Assembly (NCBI RefSeq): GCF_030409305.1
Contig: NZ_JAUFPQ010000009.1
Location: forward strand, 270,643-334,642
Direction: 5' to 3'
Source of the DNA: Halomonas maura
Lineage (GTDB): Bacteria > Pseudomonadota > Gammaproteobacteria > Pseudomonadales > Halomonadaceae
DNA length: 64,000 nucleotides
Below are positions 18,486-26,828 of this stretch, piece after piece. Position numbers and translations under genes: made by a program. The notes under the pieces were generated by a model. It did not search any database. It saw only the letters and a list, made by a program, of their open reading frames with translations, and had not been told where the DNA came from. The first letter of the stretch is position 1, and every line of letters starts with the position of its first letter.

Positions 18486-19037
18486 TCATTCCTGGTTGGC
18501 GTCGTCGATGATGAAGTCCCCGGGGCGGCGCAGGGCGGTGGCCAGGGTCTGCCACCAGGCCTCGCCCAGCGCCAGGCAGAACAACCCGATGCCGGCGAGC
18601 ATGGCCGATTGTGGCAGCCACAGGGGGATGCTGAGCAGGCCGTAGGAGGTCTCGCCGAAGGCGATGCTGTCGGCCAGCAGGCGATACAGGTAGAAGGCCA
18701 GGTAGAGGCACAGGGCCAGGGCCAGGCTCAGGCAGGCCACCTCGACGAAGACGCGGTAGCGGGCCGGCAGCCGGCCGATCACCAGGGTCACGCGGATGTG
18801 CGCCCCGTGAATGAAGGTGTAGGCCAGCCCCAGGAAGGTCGCGCCCACCAGCAGGAAGCCAGACATCTCGGCGAGCCCGGGAATGGCCAGGCCGATGCGG
18901 CCCACGCCGAGGGCGGTGGTCAGCAGGTCGATGAGGCGGCCGACGATCTGGGCGGTGATCAGGGTGCAGATCAGTACCAGGCAGGTGGCGGACAGGTAGC
19001 CGCCGAGGTTGTAGAGGGGCCTGAGTCGATAGGACAT
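18486..19037 (-). CDS. dctQ: TRAP transporter small permease (DctQ family)
   Basis: Small membrane partner of DctM, 183 residues with four hydrophobic segments. Typical DctQ features are the first helix with TLITAQIVGRLID, the helix-loop with FLLVGATFLGLAYTFIHGAH before IRVTLVIGRLP, and a C-terminal charged tail. The start at 19037 is the first Met of the conserved protein. It is downstream of dctP with a 94-base gap and directly upstream of dctM. Confidence 0.88.
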   Translation of the reverse strand: MSYRLRPLYNLGGYLSATCLVLICTLITAQIVGRLIDLLTTALGVGRIGLAIPGLAEMSGFLLVGATFLGLAYTFIHGAHIRVTLVIGRLPARYRVFVEVACLSLALALCLYLAFYLYRLLADSIAFGETSYGLLSIPLWLPQSAMLAGIGLFCLALGEAWWQTLATALRRPGDFIIDDANQE

Positions 19038-19131
19038 GTGGGGTACCCGAGGCTGCCGGGGCGAGGCCCGGCTGGCTGGTGGTGGTAAGGAACGCCGGCG
19101 ATCGGCGGGTAGCCCCGCCGATCGCGTCCGG

Positions 19132-20136
19132 TCACTGCTTGGCGGCCCGGTAGGCCTCGAGGATGGTGGCGCCCTGCTCGCCGGCGCGCTCGGCCCACTC
19201 GTCGGTCATGGTGGCGCCGATCTCCTCGAGCCTGGCGGCGAGTTCCGGCGTCGGCGTGGTCACCGTGATGCCGTTCTCCTCGAGCACCGCCAGGGCCTCG
19301 TCGGTCTCCTCGCGGCTCATCTCCCAGCCGCGCTCCTCGGCGCGGGCGGCGGCGTCCAGCACCGCCTGCCGGGTGGCCTCGTCGAGCCGCGAGAAGGCCC
19401 GCTCGCTGACGATCACCATGTTCTTGGGCAGCCACAGCTGGGCATGGTTGAAGTGGCTCAGGTAGTCCCACGCCTTGGTGTCGGCACCGGTGGCCGGCGA
19501 GGTGATCATGGCGTCCACGCGACCGGTGCTGAAGGCGGTGGGAATATCCGGCACCTCGACCTGGGTGGGCACGGCGCCGGCCAGCTGGGCCAGCCGCTCG
19601 CTGGCCGAGTTGTAGGCGCGCATGCTCAGGTTCTGCAGGTCCTCCGGCGCCTCGACGAGCTGGTTGGTGTAGATGCCCTGGGGTGGCCAGGGCACGGCGA
19701 ACAGCAGGCGCAGCTGCTGCTCGGCGAGCTCCTCGGCGATGACCTCCCGGGAGGCCTCCCACAGGGTCCGGGCGTCCGCGTAGCTGGCCGCCAGGTAGGG
19801 CACCGAGTCCACCTCGAAGATGGCGTTCTCGTTGGCCAGCCGGGACATGATCAGCTCGCCGATGGGCACGATGCCGCGCCGTACCGAGTTCTTGATCTCG
19901 GCATGGCCGATCAGCGAGCCATTGGAATGCACCGTGATGTCCAGCTCGCCATCGGTGGCCTCGCGGACGTCGTCGGCGAACTCGCGGATATTGACGGTAT
20001 GGAAGGTGCGGTCGCCGTAGGGCGTCGGCATGTCCCACTCGGTGGCGGCCTGGGCGTCGAGGCCCAGGATGGCCAGGCCCGCGCCCAGCGCGATGGCAGA
20101 GGCGAGCCGGGGCAGCGGCGGTTGACGGACGGTCAT
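19132..20136 (-). CDS. dctP: TRAP transporter substrate-binding protein (DctP family)
   Basis: Periplasmic receptor, 334 residues. A Sec signal peptide (ASAIALGAGLAILGLDAQA) ends near residue 30, followed by the DctP-family fold with DGELDITVHSNGSLIGH, the conserved Arg region SMRAYNSASERL that usually binds a carboxylate, and PTAFSTGRVDAMITSP. The start at 20136 follows GAGAGGAACC. It is divergent from pxpABC across 209 bases; since some DctP proteins bind pyroglutamate, 5-oxoproline is a reasonable candidate ligand, though this is inferred from context only. Confidence 0.9.
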   Translation of the reverse strand: MTVRQPPLPRLASAIALGAGLAILGLDAQAATEWDMPTPYGDRTFHTVNIREFADDVREATDGELDITVHSNGSLIGHAEIKNSVRRGIVPIGELIMSRLANENAIFEVDSVPYLAASYADARTLWEASREVIAEELAEQQLRLLFAVPWPPQGIYTNQLVEAPEDLQNLSMRAYNSASERLAQLAGAVPTQVEVPDIPTAFSTGRVDAMITSPATGADTKAWDYLSHFNHAQLWLPKNMVIVSERAFSRLDEATRQAVLDAAARAEERGWEMSREETDEALAVLEENGITVTTPTPELAARLEEIGATMTDEWAERAGEQGATILEAYRAAKQ

Positions 20137-20345
20137 GAGCGGTTCCTCTCGTGGGTCGGTCTATTGTTATGGGGCGCGGCGTGATGGCCGCGCGATTCCA
20201 CGGCTCTCGCTAGAGCATAGCGGGTCGACGAAGGGAAGGTTATGCAGCCGCCGAGTGATCCGTCAACGATATGTAGACCAATTGACGATGTTGTAGAGAT
20301 AAAATATTGATAATTTGTCGATGAAATGTTCTTTGAGAGGTCGCC
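20137..20345. promoter_or_regulatory. Divergent control region between the TRAP operon and pxpABC
   Basis: The 209 bases separate two operons read in opposite directions. The half nearest pxpA (20265-20330) is strikingly AT-rich for this genome. TTGACG at 20282-20287 with TATTGA 17 bases downstream (20305-20310) is a possible promoter for pxpA. TGTAGA occurs at 20272-20277 and 20292-20297, exactly 20 bases apart, flanking the -35 element, which would suit an operator of two half-sites on one helix face. The binding protein is unknown; the MarR-type or GlaR-like regulators nearby are candidates. Confidence 0.5.
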
Positions 20346-21101
20346 ATGAAATCACTGCTCCTCAATGCCGACATGGGCGAAAGCTTCGGGCCCTGGGTAA
20401 TGGGGCTGGACCATGAGGTCATGCCCCACGTCGACCTGGCCAACGTGGCCTGCGGCTTTCATGCCTCCGACCCCGACGTGATCCGCATGACCGTGCGCCT
20501 GGCCCGCCAGCATGGCGTGACGGTGGGTGCCCACCCGGCCTATCCGGACCTGGTGGGCTTCGGGCGTCGTTCGCTGGCCTGCAGCCCCGAGGAGATCGAG
20601 AACCTGGTGCTCTATCAGGTCGGGGCCCTGGCGGGCCTGTGTCGGGCGGAGGGCGTCTCCATTGGCTACATCAAGCCGCACGGGGCGCTCTACAACGACA
20701 TGATGCGCGACCCCGAGATCCTCGCCGCCGTGATGCGGGCGCTGGTGGCCTATGATCCCGAGCTGCCGCTGATGGTCATGGCCACGCGGGACCCCTCCGA
20801 AGCACGGAAGCTGGCCGACGAGCAGGGCGTGACCCTGTGGTTCGAGGCCTTCGCGGATCGCGCCTACGATGGCGAGGGGCGGCTGGTGTCGCGGCGCGAG
20901 CCGGGCGCCGTGCATCACGACACCGAGGTGATCGTCGACCAGGCCCGGCGCATCGCCCGAGGGGAGCCGCTGGTCGCCAGCGACGGCAGCGAGCTGGTGC
21001 TGGCGGCCGACACCCTCTGCGTGCACGGTGACAACGCCGAGTCGATCGCCGCCATCAAGGCCATCCGCGCGGCCTTGCGCGACGCGGGGAGGGCCGGATG
21101 A
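20346..21101 (+). CDS. pxpA: 5-oxoprolinase subunit A (LamB/YcsF family)
   Basis: Component of the ATP-dependent 5-oxoprolinase PxpABC, which opens 5-oxoproline (pyroglutamate) to glutamate. The 251-residue product has the family signature [16 protein letters not shown] at the N-terminus, [46 protein letters not shown] and the terminal TLCVHGDN motif. The ATG at 20346 follows GAGAGG. It overlaps pxpB by four bases, starting a three-gene operon. Confidence 0.93.
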   Translation: MKSLLLNADMGESFGPWVMGLDHEVMPHVDLANVACGFHASDPDVIRMTVRLARQHGVTVGAHPAYPDLVGFGRRSLACSPEEIENLVLYQVGALAGLCRAEGVSIGYIKPHGALYNDMMRDPEILAAVMRALVAYDPELPLMVMATRDPSEARKLADEQGVTLWFEAFADRAYDGEGRLVSRREPGAVHHDTEVIVDQARRIARGEPLVASDGSELVLAADTLCVHGDNAESIAAIKAIRAALRDAGRAG

Positions 21102-21817
21102 CGGCCATGCGATTGCCACGGCTCGAGTCCGCCGGTCTCGACGGCTGGCTGGTGCGCCTGTTCGCCGAGATCGACGAGGCCAACATGCCCTGGCTCACCG
21201 CCCTGATCCGGGACTGCGAGGCGGCCTTCGGCGCGGCGCTCGTCGACCTGGTGCCGTCCTATACCACCCTGCTGGTGGTCTTCGACCCGCTGGCGCTGTC
21301 GCCCGGCGAGGCACGCCGGCGGCTGGCGGACGTGCTGGCGTCCCTGCGGCCCGACGAGGCGGCCGAGGGGGCACCGCTGCGGGAGCTGCCCACCTGGTAC
21401 GACCCCGCGGTGGGGCCGGAGCTCGCCTGGCTCGCCGAGCGCAGCGGGCTGAGCGTGGAGCAGGTCGTCGAGTGCCACAGTGCAGCCACCTACCGGGTCT
21501 TCGCGCTGGGCTTCGCCCCGGGATTCGCCTTCATGGGCAGTGTCGAGGAGCGCCTGGCGTGCCCCCGGCTCGAGACGCCGCGCAAGCGCGTCCCCGCGGG
21601 CAGCGTGGGGATCGCCGGGCGCCAGACGGCGGCCTATCCACTGGTCTCCCCGGGGGGCTGGAACCTGATCGGGCGCACCGCCGCGGTGCTCTTCGACCGC
21701 GACCGCGAGGGCTTCAGCCTGTTGCAGGTGGGCGACCGGGTGCGCTTCGTGCCCGTGACGCGGGACGAGTTCGCCCGCCTGGGCGGCGATGATACGGCCA
21801 TGGAGGACAAGCGATGA
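21098..21817 (+). CDS. pxpB: 5-oxoprolinase subunit B (KipI family)
   Basis: A 239-residue homologue of KipI/PxpB, which with PxpC forms the kinase-like part of the 5-oxoprolinase. The protein holds the family segments [13 protein letters not shown], the [15 protein letters not shown] motif and [20 protein letters not shown]. It starts within the last codons of pxpA and ends within the start of pxpC, so the three proteins are translationally coupled and probably made in equal amount. Confidence 0.92.
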   Translation: MTAMRLPRLESAGLDGWLVRLFAEIDEANMPWLTALIRDCEAAFGAALVDLVPSYTTLLVVFDPLALSPGEARRRLADVLASLRPDEAAEGAPLRELPTWYDPAVGPELAWLAERSGLSVEQVVECHSAATYRVFALGFAPGFAFMGSVEERLACPRLETPRKRVPAGSVGIAGRQTAAYPLVSPGGWNLIGRTAAVLFDRDREGFSLLQVGDRVRFVPVTRDEFARLGGDDTAMEDKR

Positions 21818-22749
21818 CGGATGCGCTGCCGGGATTGCGCGTGCGCCGGGCGGGCCCGCTGGCGCTGTTGCAGGATGCCGGGCGTTTCGGCGTGCGACGG
21901 CTGGGCGTGACCCAGGGCGGCCCCGCGGACCTGCATGGCTGGGCCTGGGCCAACCGCCTGGTGGGCAACGAATGGGGCACGACGGCGCTGGAGGTCACCT
22001 TCGGCGGCCTGGCGCTCGAGGCCGAGCGCGACCTGACGCTGGCGGTCTGCGGGGGCGACCTGGGGGCGACCCTGGACGAGGCGCCGCTGCCGCTGTGGCG
22101 TGGCCTGCGGCTGCGGGCGGGGCAGGTGGTGGCCTTCCGCCAGCCGGTCGCCGGACTGCGGGCCTACCTGGCGGTGGCCGGTGGCTTTCGCGCCGACCCG
22201 GTGCTCGGCAGCACGGCCTGTGTGGTCCGCGAGGGGCTGGGCGGCCACGACGGCCACGGGCGGCCGCTGGCGGAGGGCGACCGCCTGGCGGTCGGCGGCG
22301 CGGCCCGGGGCGTGCGCGGCGAGGAGGCGCCGGCCGGCGTCCGCCCCGACTACGCCGGGATGCCGCGCCTGGCCCTGGTGCCGGGGGCCCAGATCGGCGA
22401 GTTCGACGGCACGAGCCTGTACCGGGCCTTCAACGCCGCCTGGCGGGTCGATGACCGGGCCGATCGCATGGGGGTGCGCTTGACCGGTCCCCGGCTGCAC
22501 TGCCGGCTGGAGACGCTGATCTCCGAGGGGCTCGGGCTGGGGGCGGTCCAGGTGCCGCCGGATGGCCAACCCATCGCCCTGCTCAACGACCGTCAGACCA
22601 TCGGCGGCTATCCGCGGCTGGGGGCGCTGACGCCGCTGGCCTGCGCGCGGCTGGCGCAGTGCCTGCCGGGCCAGGAGGTTCGGCTGGCGGCCGTCGCCGC
22701 CGAGCAGGCGCTGGCCGAGCATCGCCGCTTCCGCATGACCTTCCGCTGA
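21814..22749 (+). CDS. pxpC: 5-oxoprolinase subunit C (KipA family, biotin-dependent carboxyltransferase-like)
   Basis: A 311-residue KipA/PxpC protein completing the 5-oxoprolinase. Recognisable segments are LLQDAGRFGVRRLGVTQGGP, DLHGWAWANRLVGN, the LEVTFGGLAL strand, RAYLAVAGGF and the C-terminal NDRQTIGGYPRLG. It overlaps pxpB by four bases. Downstream, 120 bases separate it from the Usp-type gene, and no clear terminator is seen. Confidence 0.92.
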   Translation: MTDALPGLRVRRAGPLALLQDAGRFGVRRLGVTQGGPADLHGWAWANRLVGNEWGTTALEVTFGGLALEAERDLTLAVCGGDLGATLDEAPLPLWRGLRLRAGQVVAFRQPVAGLRAYLAVAGGFRADPVLGSTACVVREGLGGHDGHGRPLAEGDRLAVGGAARGVRGEEAPAGVRPDYAGMPRLALVPGAQIGEFDGTSLYRAFNAAWRVDDRADRMGVRLTGPRLHCRLETLISEGLGLGAVQVPPDGQPIALLNDRQTIGGYPRLGALTPLACARLAQCLPGQEVRLAAVAAEQALAEHRRFRMTFR

Positions 22750-22869
22750 GCCCTCGGCGGCGGCCGTCGGCTGACCCACGCCTCGGGGGATTCCCCTGGC
22801 GGCCGGCGTGTCGGTGGCATATACCCAAGGGACACCCATCGACGCGGTCCGCCGTGAAGGGAGTCCAGG

Positions 22870-23703
22870 ATGTTCAAGTCATTGCTGTTGGGCATTGACG
22901 GCTCTGCCGCGGGAGGCGTGGCGGCATCGCTGGCGCTGGACCTCGCCGGCCTGTTGCGGGCAAGGCTGCTTGCCGTTCATGTCGACGGGCGTGATGGCCG
23001 CGCGCACTTGCCGAGTCGGGACGGAGGACAGGGAGACTTCCTGGCGCTGGGTGAACCCCGCAGGCAGGACCTGGATCCCGAGGCACTTCGTCGGGGACGG
23101 GATCGACTCGAGGGGATCAGGCGGTCGGCGCGGGTTGCGGGACTCGATTGCGAGACCCGAGAGCTGCGCGGCCCCCTGCTCGAGACGCTCCTCGTGGCGG
23201 CGCGGGAGTGCGACCTGGTCGTGCTGGGACGGCACGGCGTTTCCGCCGAGAAGCGCTGGCATCCGGAGGCGGGGGAGGTGATAAGTGGCCTGCTGCACCG
23301 CGCGGAGCTGCCCGTGCTGGTGGCGGGCGTGGTCGATGAACCATTGCAGCGTGTGGTGATCGGCGTGGACGGCGGGGCGGCGATGCGTCGCGTCATGGCC
23401 AGCGGCGTTGCCCTGGCAAGCGCCCTGTCATTGCCGGTGCAGGCCTGGGCCATCGATCGCGACACCGGGCGGGCCAGGCATCAGCTCGATGCGGTGGCGC
23501 GGTTCGGGGAGACCCACGGCGTCAACATCGAGACCCATGTCACGGCCGGACATCCGGCCGAGACGCTGGCGTCGCTGGCCGAGGAAGGCGACCTCCTCGC
23601 CATCGGCGCGTTCGGCGCAGGGGCCCTCCATGAATGGCTGAGCGGCTCGACCACCGCTAACCTGCTGGCGCGCACCTCAAGGGCCGTGCTGTTGCATCAC
23701 TGA
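22870..23703 (+). CDS. Tandem universal stress protein (UspA family)
   Basis: A 277-residue cytoplasmic protein with two Usp-like halves. The first begins LLLGIDGSAAGGVAASLALD and ends with DLVVLGRHG plus a degenerate ATP loop; the second begins RVVIGVDGGAAMRRVMASG (about residue 160) and ends DLLAIGAFGAGALHEWLSGS, followed by TTANLLARTSRAVLL, close to the ATP-binding G-x2-G-x9-G-S/T pattern. Tandem Usp proteins respond to stress in many bacteria. The ATG at 22870 follows GGGAG. It is monocistronic and converges on the small RHH-like gene. Confidence 0.82.
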   Translation: MFKSLLLGIDGSAAGGVAASLALDLAGLLRARLLAVHVDGRDGRAHLPSRDGGQGDFLALGEPRRQDLDPEALRRGRDRLEGIRRSARVAGLDCETRELRGPLLETLLVAARECDLVVLGRHGVSAEKRWHPEAGEVISGLLHRAELPVLVAGVVDEPLQRVVIGVDGGAAMRRVMASGVALASALSLPVQAWAIDRDTGRARHQLDAVARFGETHGVNIETHVTAGHPAETLASLAEEGDLLAIGAFGAGALHEWLSGSTTANLLARTSRAVLLHH

Positions 23704-23747
23704 ACAGGCCCCACTGCCGAGTCGAGGGGTGTGCCCACGAGGCGGGG

Positions 23748-23966
23748 TCAGGCGCCCAGGCCGCTCTCGCGCAGCAACTGGTCGATGGAGCGCTCGGCGC
23801 GGCGGACGCCCGCGCCCTCGATCATCAGCTCGGTTTCGAGGTCGGCGAGCCCCTGGGCCACCAGGCGCTCGAGCAGCTCGGTCTTCGATACCCCGCAGCG
23901 CTCGACGAGGCGCTCGAGGCGAATGTCCTGTTCTCGGGTCAGGCGAAGCAGGTGGGGCAGTTGCAT
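23748..23966 (-). CDS. Small ribbon-helix-helix-like protein, 72 residues
   Basis: The protein reads as a short strand (LRLT), a helix with alternating charge (REQDIRLERLVERCG), a turn and a second helix (SKTELLERLVAQGLADLE), the layout of CopG/MetJ ribbon-helix-helix DNA-binding proteins, with an extra acidic C-terminal helix. ATG at 23966 is chosen because AGGAG lies 8 bases upstream; a GTG at 23975 sits on top of that site and is less likely. No toxin-like partner is adjacent, so an antitoxin role is unsupported. It lies downstream of the GlaR-like gene on the same strand, 85 bases away. Confidence 0.6.
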   Translation of the reverse strand: MQLPHLLRLTREQDIRLERLVERCGVSKTELLERLVAQGLADLETELMIEGAGVRRAERSIDQLLRESGLGA

Positions 23967-24051
23967 GGCGGTCACTCCTCTGTGAGGGATAGGGGCAGTA
24001 TGGCGTCGTGCTGTGACAGGCCGATGACCGCCTGGGCCTGCCGACAGGCGA

Positions 24052-24738
24052 CTAGGCCAGGCCGCGCTCTTGCATGGCGTCGAGGATGATCGGCACCGGC
24101 GTCATCAGGTGTTCCCGCATCATCGCCCGCGCCCGGCTGGCGTCGCGGGCCAGGATCACCTCGACCAGGGCGGCGTGCTCCTGGCGCTTGCGTTCCAGGG
24201 CCTCCTCGGAGAACACCGTGGCCTGCAGCCAGAGGTGGCGGTAGCGCTCGACCTGGTCGAACAGGCTCACGCGCAGCTGCATCAGGTGCGGCGAGTTGCA
24301 GCCGGCGGCGATGGCGGTATGGAACGCCTTGTGGCGGGCATCCCAGACATCGAGCATCTCGTCCGGGCTCCTCACCTCCATGACCTTGGCCAGCGTATGG
24401 GCCTTGGCCAGGATATCCGCCTCCCAGCTGTCGTCGCCGCGCTCGATGGCCAGTTCCAGCACCAGTCCCTCGAGTTGTGCCCGGGCGTCGTAGAGATCGG
24501 CAAGCTCCTCCCGGGACATGGGCGCGACCCGGTAGCCCCGCTGGCTGATGGCCACCACCAGCCGTTCGGCGACCAGCTGCGAGAGCGCCTCGCGCAGCGG
24601 CCCGACGCCCAGCTCGTAGCGCTCCTTCAACCGACTCATCAGCAGCTTCTCGCCCGGCTGGAAGATGCCGCGGATGATGTCGTGCTTGAGCCAGGTGTAG
24701 GCGCGGATGCCGAGGTTCTGTTTCGGGGTCGTGTCCAT
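24052..24738 (-). CDS. glaR: GntR/FCD regulator of the GlaR (CsiR) type
   Basis: A 228-residue regulator with an N-terminal winged helix and a C-terminal FCD ligand domain. From memory, the segments LKHDIIRGIFQPGEKL, ELGVGPLREALSQLVAERLV and WDARHKAFHTAIAAGC match E. coli CsiR/GlaR closely, the repressor of glutarate/2-hydroxyglutarate use (glaH-lhgO-gabDTP) that is relieved by glutarate. FCD metal ligands (Asp/His) are in DARAQLEG, RHKAFH and REHLMTP. None of the E. coli target genes is adjacent, so its local targets are unknown; it might act at a distance or on nearby operons such as pxpABC. Confidence 0.78.
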   Translation of the reverse strand: MDTTPKQNLGIRAYTWLKHDIIRGIFQPGEKLLMSRLKERYELGVGPLREALSQLVAERLVVAISQRGYRVAPMSREELADLYDARAQLEGLVLELAIERGDDSWEADILAKAHTLAKVMEVRSPDEMLDVWDARHKAFHTAIAAGCNSPHLMQLRVSLFDQVERYRHLWLQATVFSEEALERKRQEHAALVEVILARDASRARAMMREHLMTPVPIILDAMQERGLA

Positions 24739-24951
24739 GGTACTGCCGTTCCCTGAAGTAGACGCTCATGATACCCGATCATCGTCAGGCCCGATAATCG
24801 TCGTCACTTCCTGAGGATACACCGCATCCCGGCCGATGATGGACATTGTCCGGGGCACGGCCGGCCGGGCGATGGCCCAGCAGCATCTTTGCCCGGGGGA
24901 TGCCGATGGCGTGCGGCTGTCCGAGGGCATGAGGAAGGGCCAGTATCGTCC

Positions 24952-26664
24952 TCATGGCGTCGGGCGGCTCAGTTCGGTCCACGCCGAATAGGTGCTGAGG
25001 AACACCCGTCCGGCGAGCGCATCGAGGAACTGGCTCTTCTTGAGCTGGTCCATCACCGGGCCCTTCACCTCGGCCAGGTGCAGGGTGACCCGGGAGTCCT
25101 TCAAGCGGGCATTGATCGCATCCAGGCTCTCGAGGGCCGAGGCATCGATCAGGTTCACCGCGGAGCAGATCAGCACGACATGCTCCAGTTCGGGGCGGCT
25201 CGCCACCAGGGCGTAGAGGGTGTCCTCCAGGTAGCGGGCATTGGCGAAGTAGAGGCTCTCGTCGATGCGCAGCAGGGCCAGGTGGCTGACCGTTTCGGTG
25301 TCGTGGCGCACCACGCTGCGGAAGTGCTCGGTGCCGGGGATGCGCCCCACCAGGGCGCTATGCGGCCGGCTGGTGCGATACAGGAAGAGCATGATCGACA
25401 GCAGCACGCCGCTGATGATGCCGGCCTCGACCCCCTCCACCAGCGTCAGCAGCATGGTCACCGCCATGGCCGAGAAGTCGCTGCGCGAATAGCGCCAGGT
25501 CTGGCGGATCAGCGGGATGTCCACCAGGGTCAGGACGGCCACGGTGATGGTGGCGGCCAGGGTCGCCACGGGCAGGTGGTAGAGCAGCGGCGTCAGGGCC
25601 AGCGTGACCAGGCCGATGCCGATGGCCGCGAAGAGCCCGGCCATGGGCGTGCGCGCGCCGGATTCGTAGTTGATGACGGTGCGCGAGAGCCCCCCGGTGA
25701 CCGGCATGCCGGCGGAGAAGGCCGCCGCGAGGTTGGCGCCGCCCAGCCCGATCAGTTCCTGGTTGGGCGAGATGCGCTCGCGGCGCTTGGCGGCGAGCAT
25801 CTGGGCCATGGAGATCGACTCGACGAAGCCCACCACGCTGATCAGCAGCGCCGGCACCAGCAGCTCCCGCCACAGCGACGCCTCGAAGCGCGGCAGGGTC
25901 AGCGGCGGGAGGCCGGCCGGCACGCTGCCGACCACCGCCACGCCCCGCTCGGCGAGCCCCAGCCACCAGCTGATCAGGGCGGTGGCGACCACCGCGAAGA
26001 CCGGCCCGGCCCGGGTAAGCAGGCCGGCGAGGCCCGCCGGCAGGCCCAGGCGCGTCAGTGCCGGCTGCCCCAGGTGTCGCACGGCGACCAGGAAGGCCAG
26101 GGTGCCGGTGCCCATGGCCAGGGTCGGGCCATGCACCTCGGCGAAGTGGCGCACCAGGCTGGTCGCCAGGGTCAGGGCGTCGTAGCCGCCGGCATCGATG
26201 CCCAGCAGGTGGGAGAGCTGGCTGGTGGCGATGAGCAGGCCCGAGGCCGACAGGAAGCCGCCGATCACCGGGTGGCTAAGGAAGTTGGCGAAGAAGCCCA
26301 TGCGCAGCAGGCCCATGATCACCAGCATCGCCCCGGACAGCAGCGACAGCACCAGGGCGGCCTGCAGGTAGGCCGGCGAGCCCGGCGGCGCCACGCCGGC
26401 CAGCGCCGCGCCGGTCATCAGGGCGATGATGGCCACCGGCCCCACCGCCAGGGTGCGGCTGGTGCCGAGCAGGGTGTAGGCGAACAGCGGCAGGATGCTG
26501 GCATAGAGCCCGACCACCGCCGGCAGGCCGGCGAGGATGGCGTAGGCCAGCGACTGGGGAATCACCATGATGGTGACGATGGCGCCGGCCAGCAGGTCGG
26601 CCCCGCACAGGCGGCGGTTGTAGTGGGGCAGCCAGGTCAGGATCGGCAGGTAGCGTTTGAGCAT
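24952..26664 (-). CDS. SulP family anion transporter with STAS domain
   Basis: Inner-membrane transporter of the SLC26/SulP family, 570 residues: about 12-14 membrane segments followed by a cytoplasmic STAS domain (from about residue 440). Family hallmarks are the early GAIVTIMVIPQSLAYAILAG segment, GLYASILPLFAYTLLGTSRT, and FSAGMPVTGGLSRT before NYESGARTP. Members carry sulfate, bicarbonate or dicarboxylates; the sequence alone does not decide. No carbonic anhydrase or sulfate gene is next to it. The 213-base gap to the GlaR-like gene holds no gene. Confidence 0.9.
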   Translation of the reverse strand: MLKRYLPILTWLPHYNRRLCGADLLAGAIVTIMVIPQSLAYAILAGLPAVVGLYASILPLFAYTLLGTSRTLAVGPVAIIALMTGAALAGVAPPGSPAYLQAALVLSLLSGAMLVIMGLLRMGFFANFLSHPVIGGFLSASGLLIATSQLSHLLGIDAGGYDALTLATSLVRHFAEVHGPTLAMGTGTLAFLVAVRHLGQPALTRLGLPAGLAGLLTRAGPVFAVVATALISWWLGLAERGVAVVGSVPAGLPPLTLPRFEASLWRELLVPALLISVVGFVESISMAQMLAAKRRERISPNQELIGLGGANLAAAFSAGMPVTGGLSRTVINYESGARTPMAGLFAAIGIGLVTLALTPLLYHLPVATLAATITVAVLTLVDIPLIRQTWRYSRSDFSAMAVTMLLTLVEGVEAGIISGVLLSIMLFLYRTSRPHSALVGRIPGTEHFRSVVRHDTETVSHLALLRIDESLYFANARYLEDTLYALVASRPELEHVVLICSAVNLIDASALESLDAINARLKDSRVTLHLAEVKGPVMDQLKKSQFLDALAGRVFLSTYSAWTELSRPTP

Positions 26665-26828
26665 CCGGGCCTATCGCGGTAGGGGTGGGCGGGGTCCAGA
26701 CTAAACGATATCGTGCCGACCATCAGCCCCGGTGGGATGAAGTGGGCCGGCGTGGCTAGATGGGCGGGGGCCAGGTGGATAGGCAAGGGTTGGGGGGAAG
26801 ACGCGCGTCGCCTGGCCATTGCGCCGGC

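Noticed and set aside
23748..23966. Antitoxin of a toxin-antitoxin pair
   Set aside because: RHH-like, but no small toxin-like gene lies on either side.
24889..26682. 597-residue plus-strand open frame opposite sulP
   Set aside because: Gln/Gly/His/Arg-rich antisense translation of a GC-rich membrane protein gene, no ribosome-binding site or family features.
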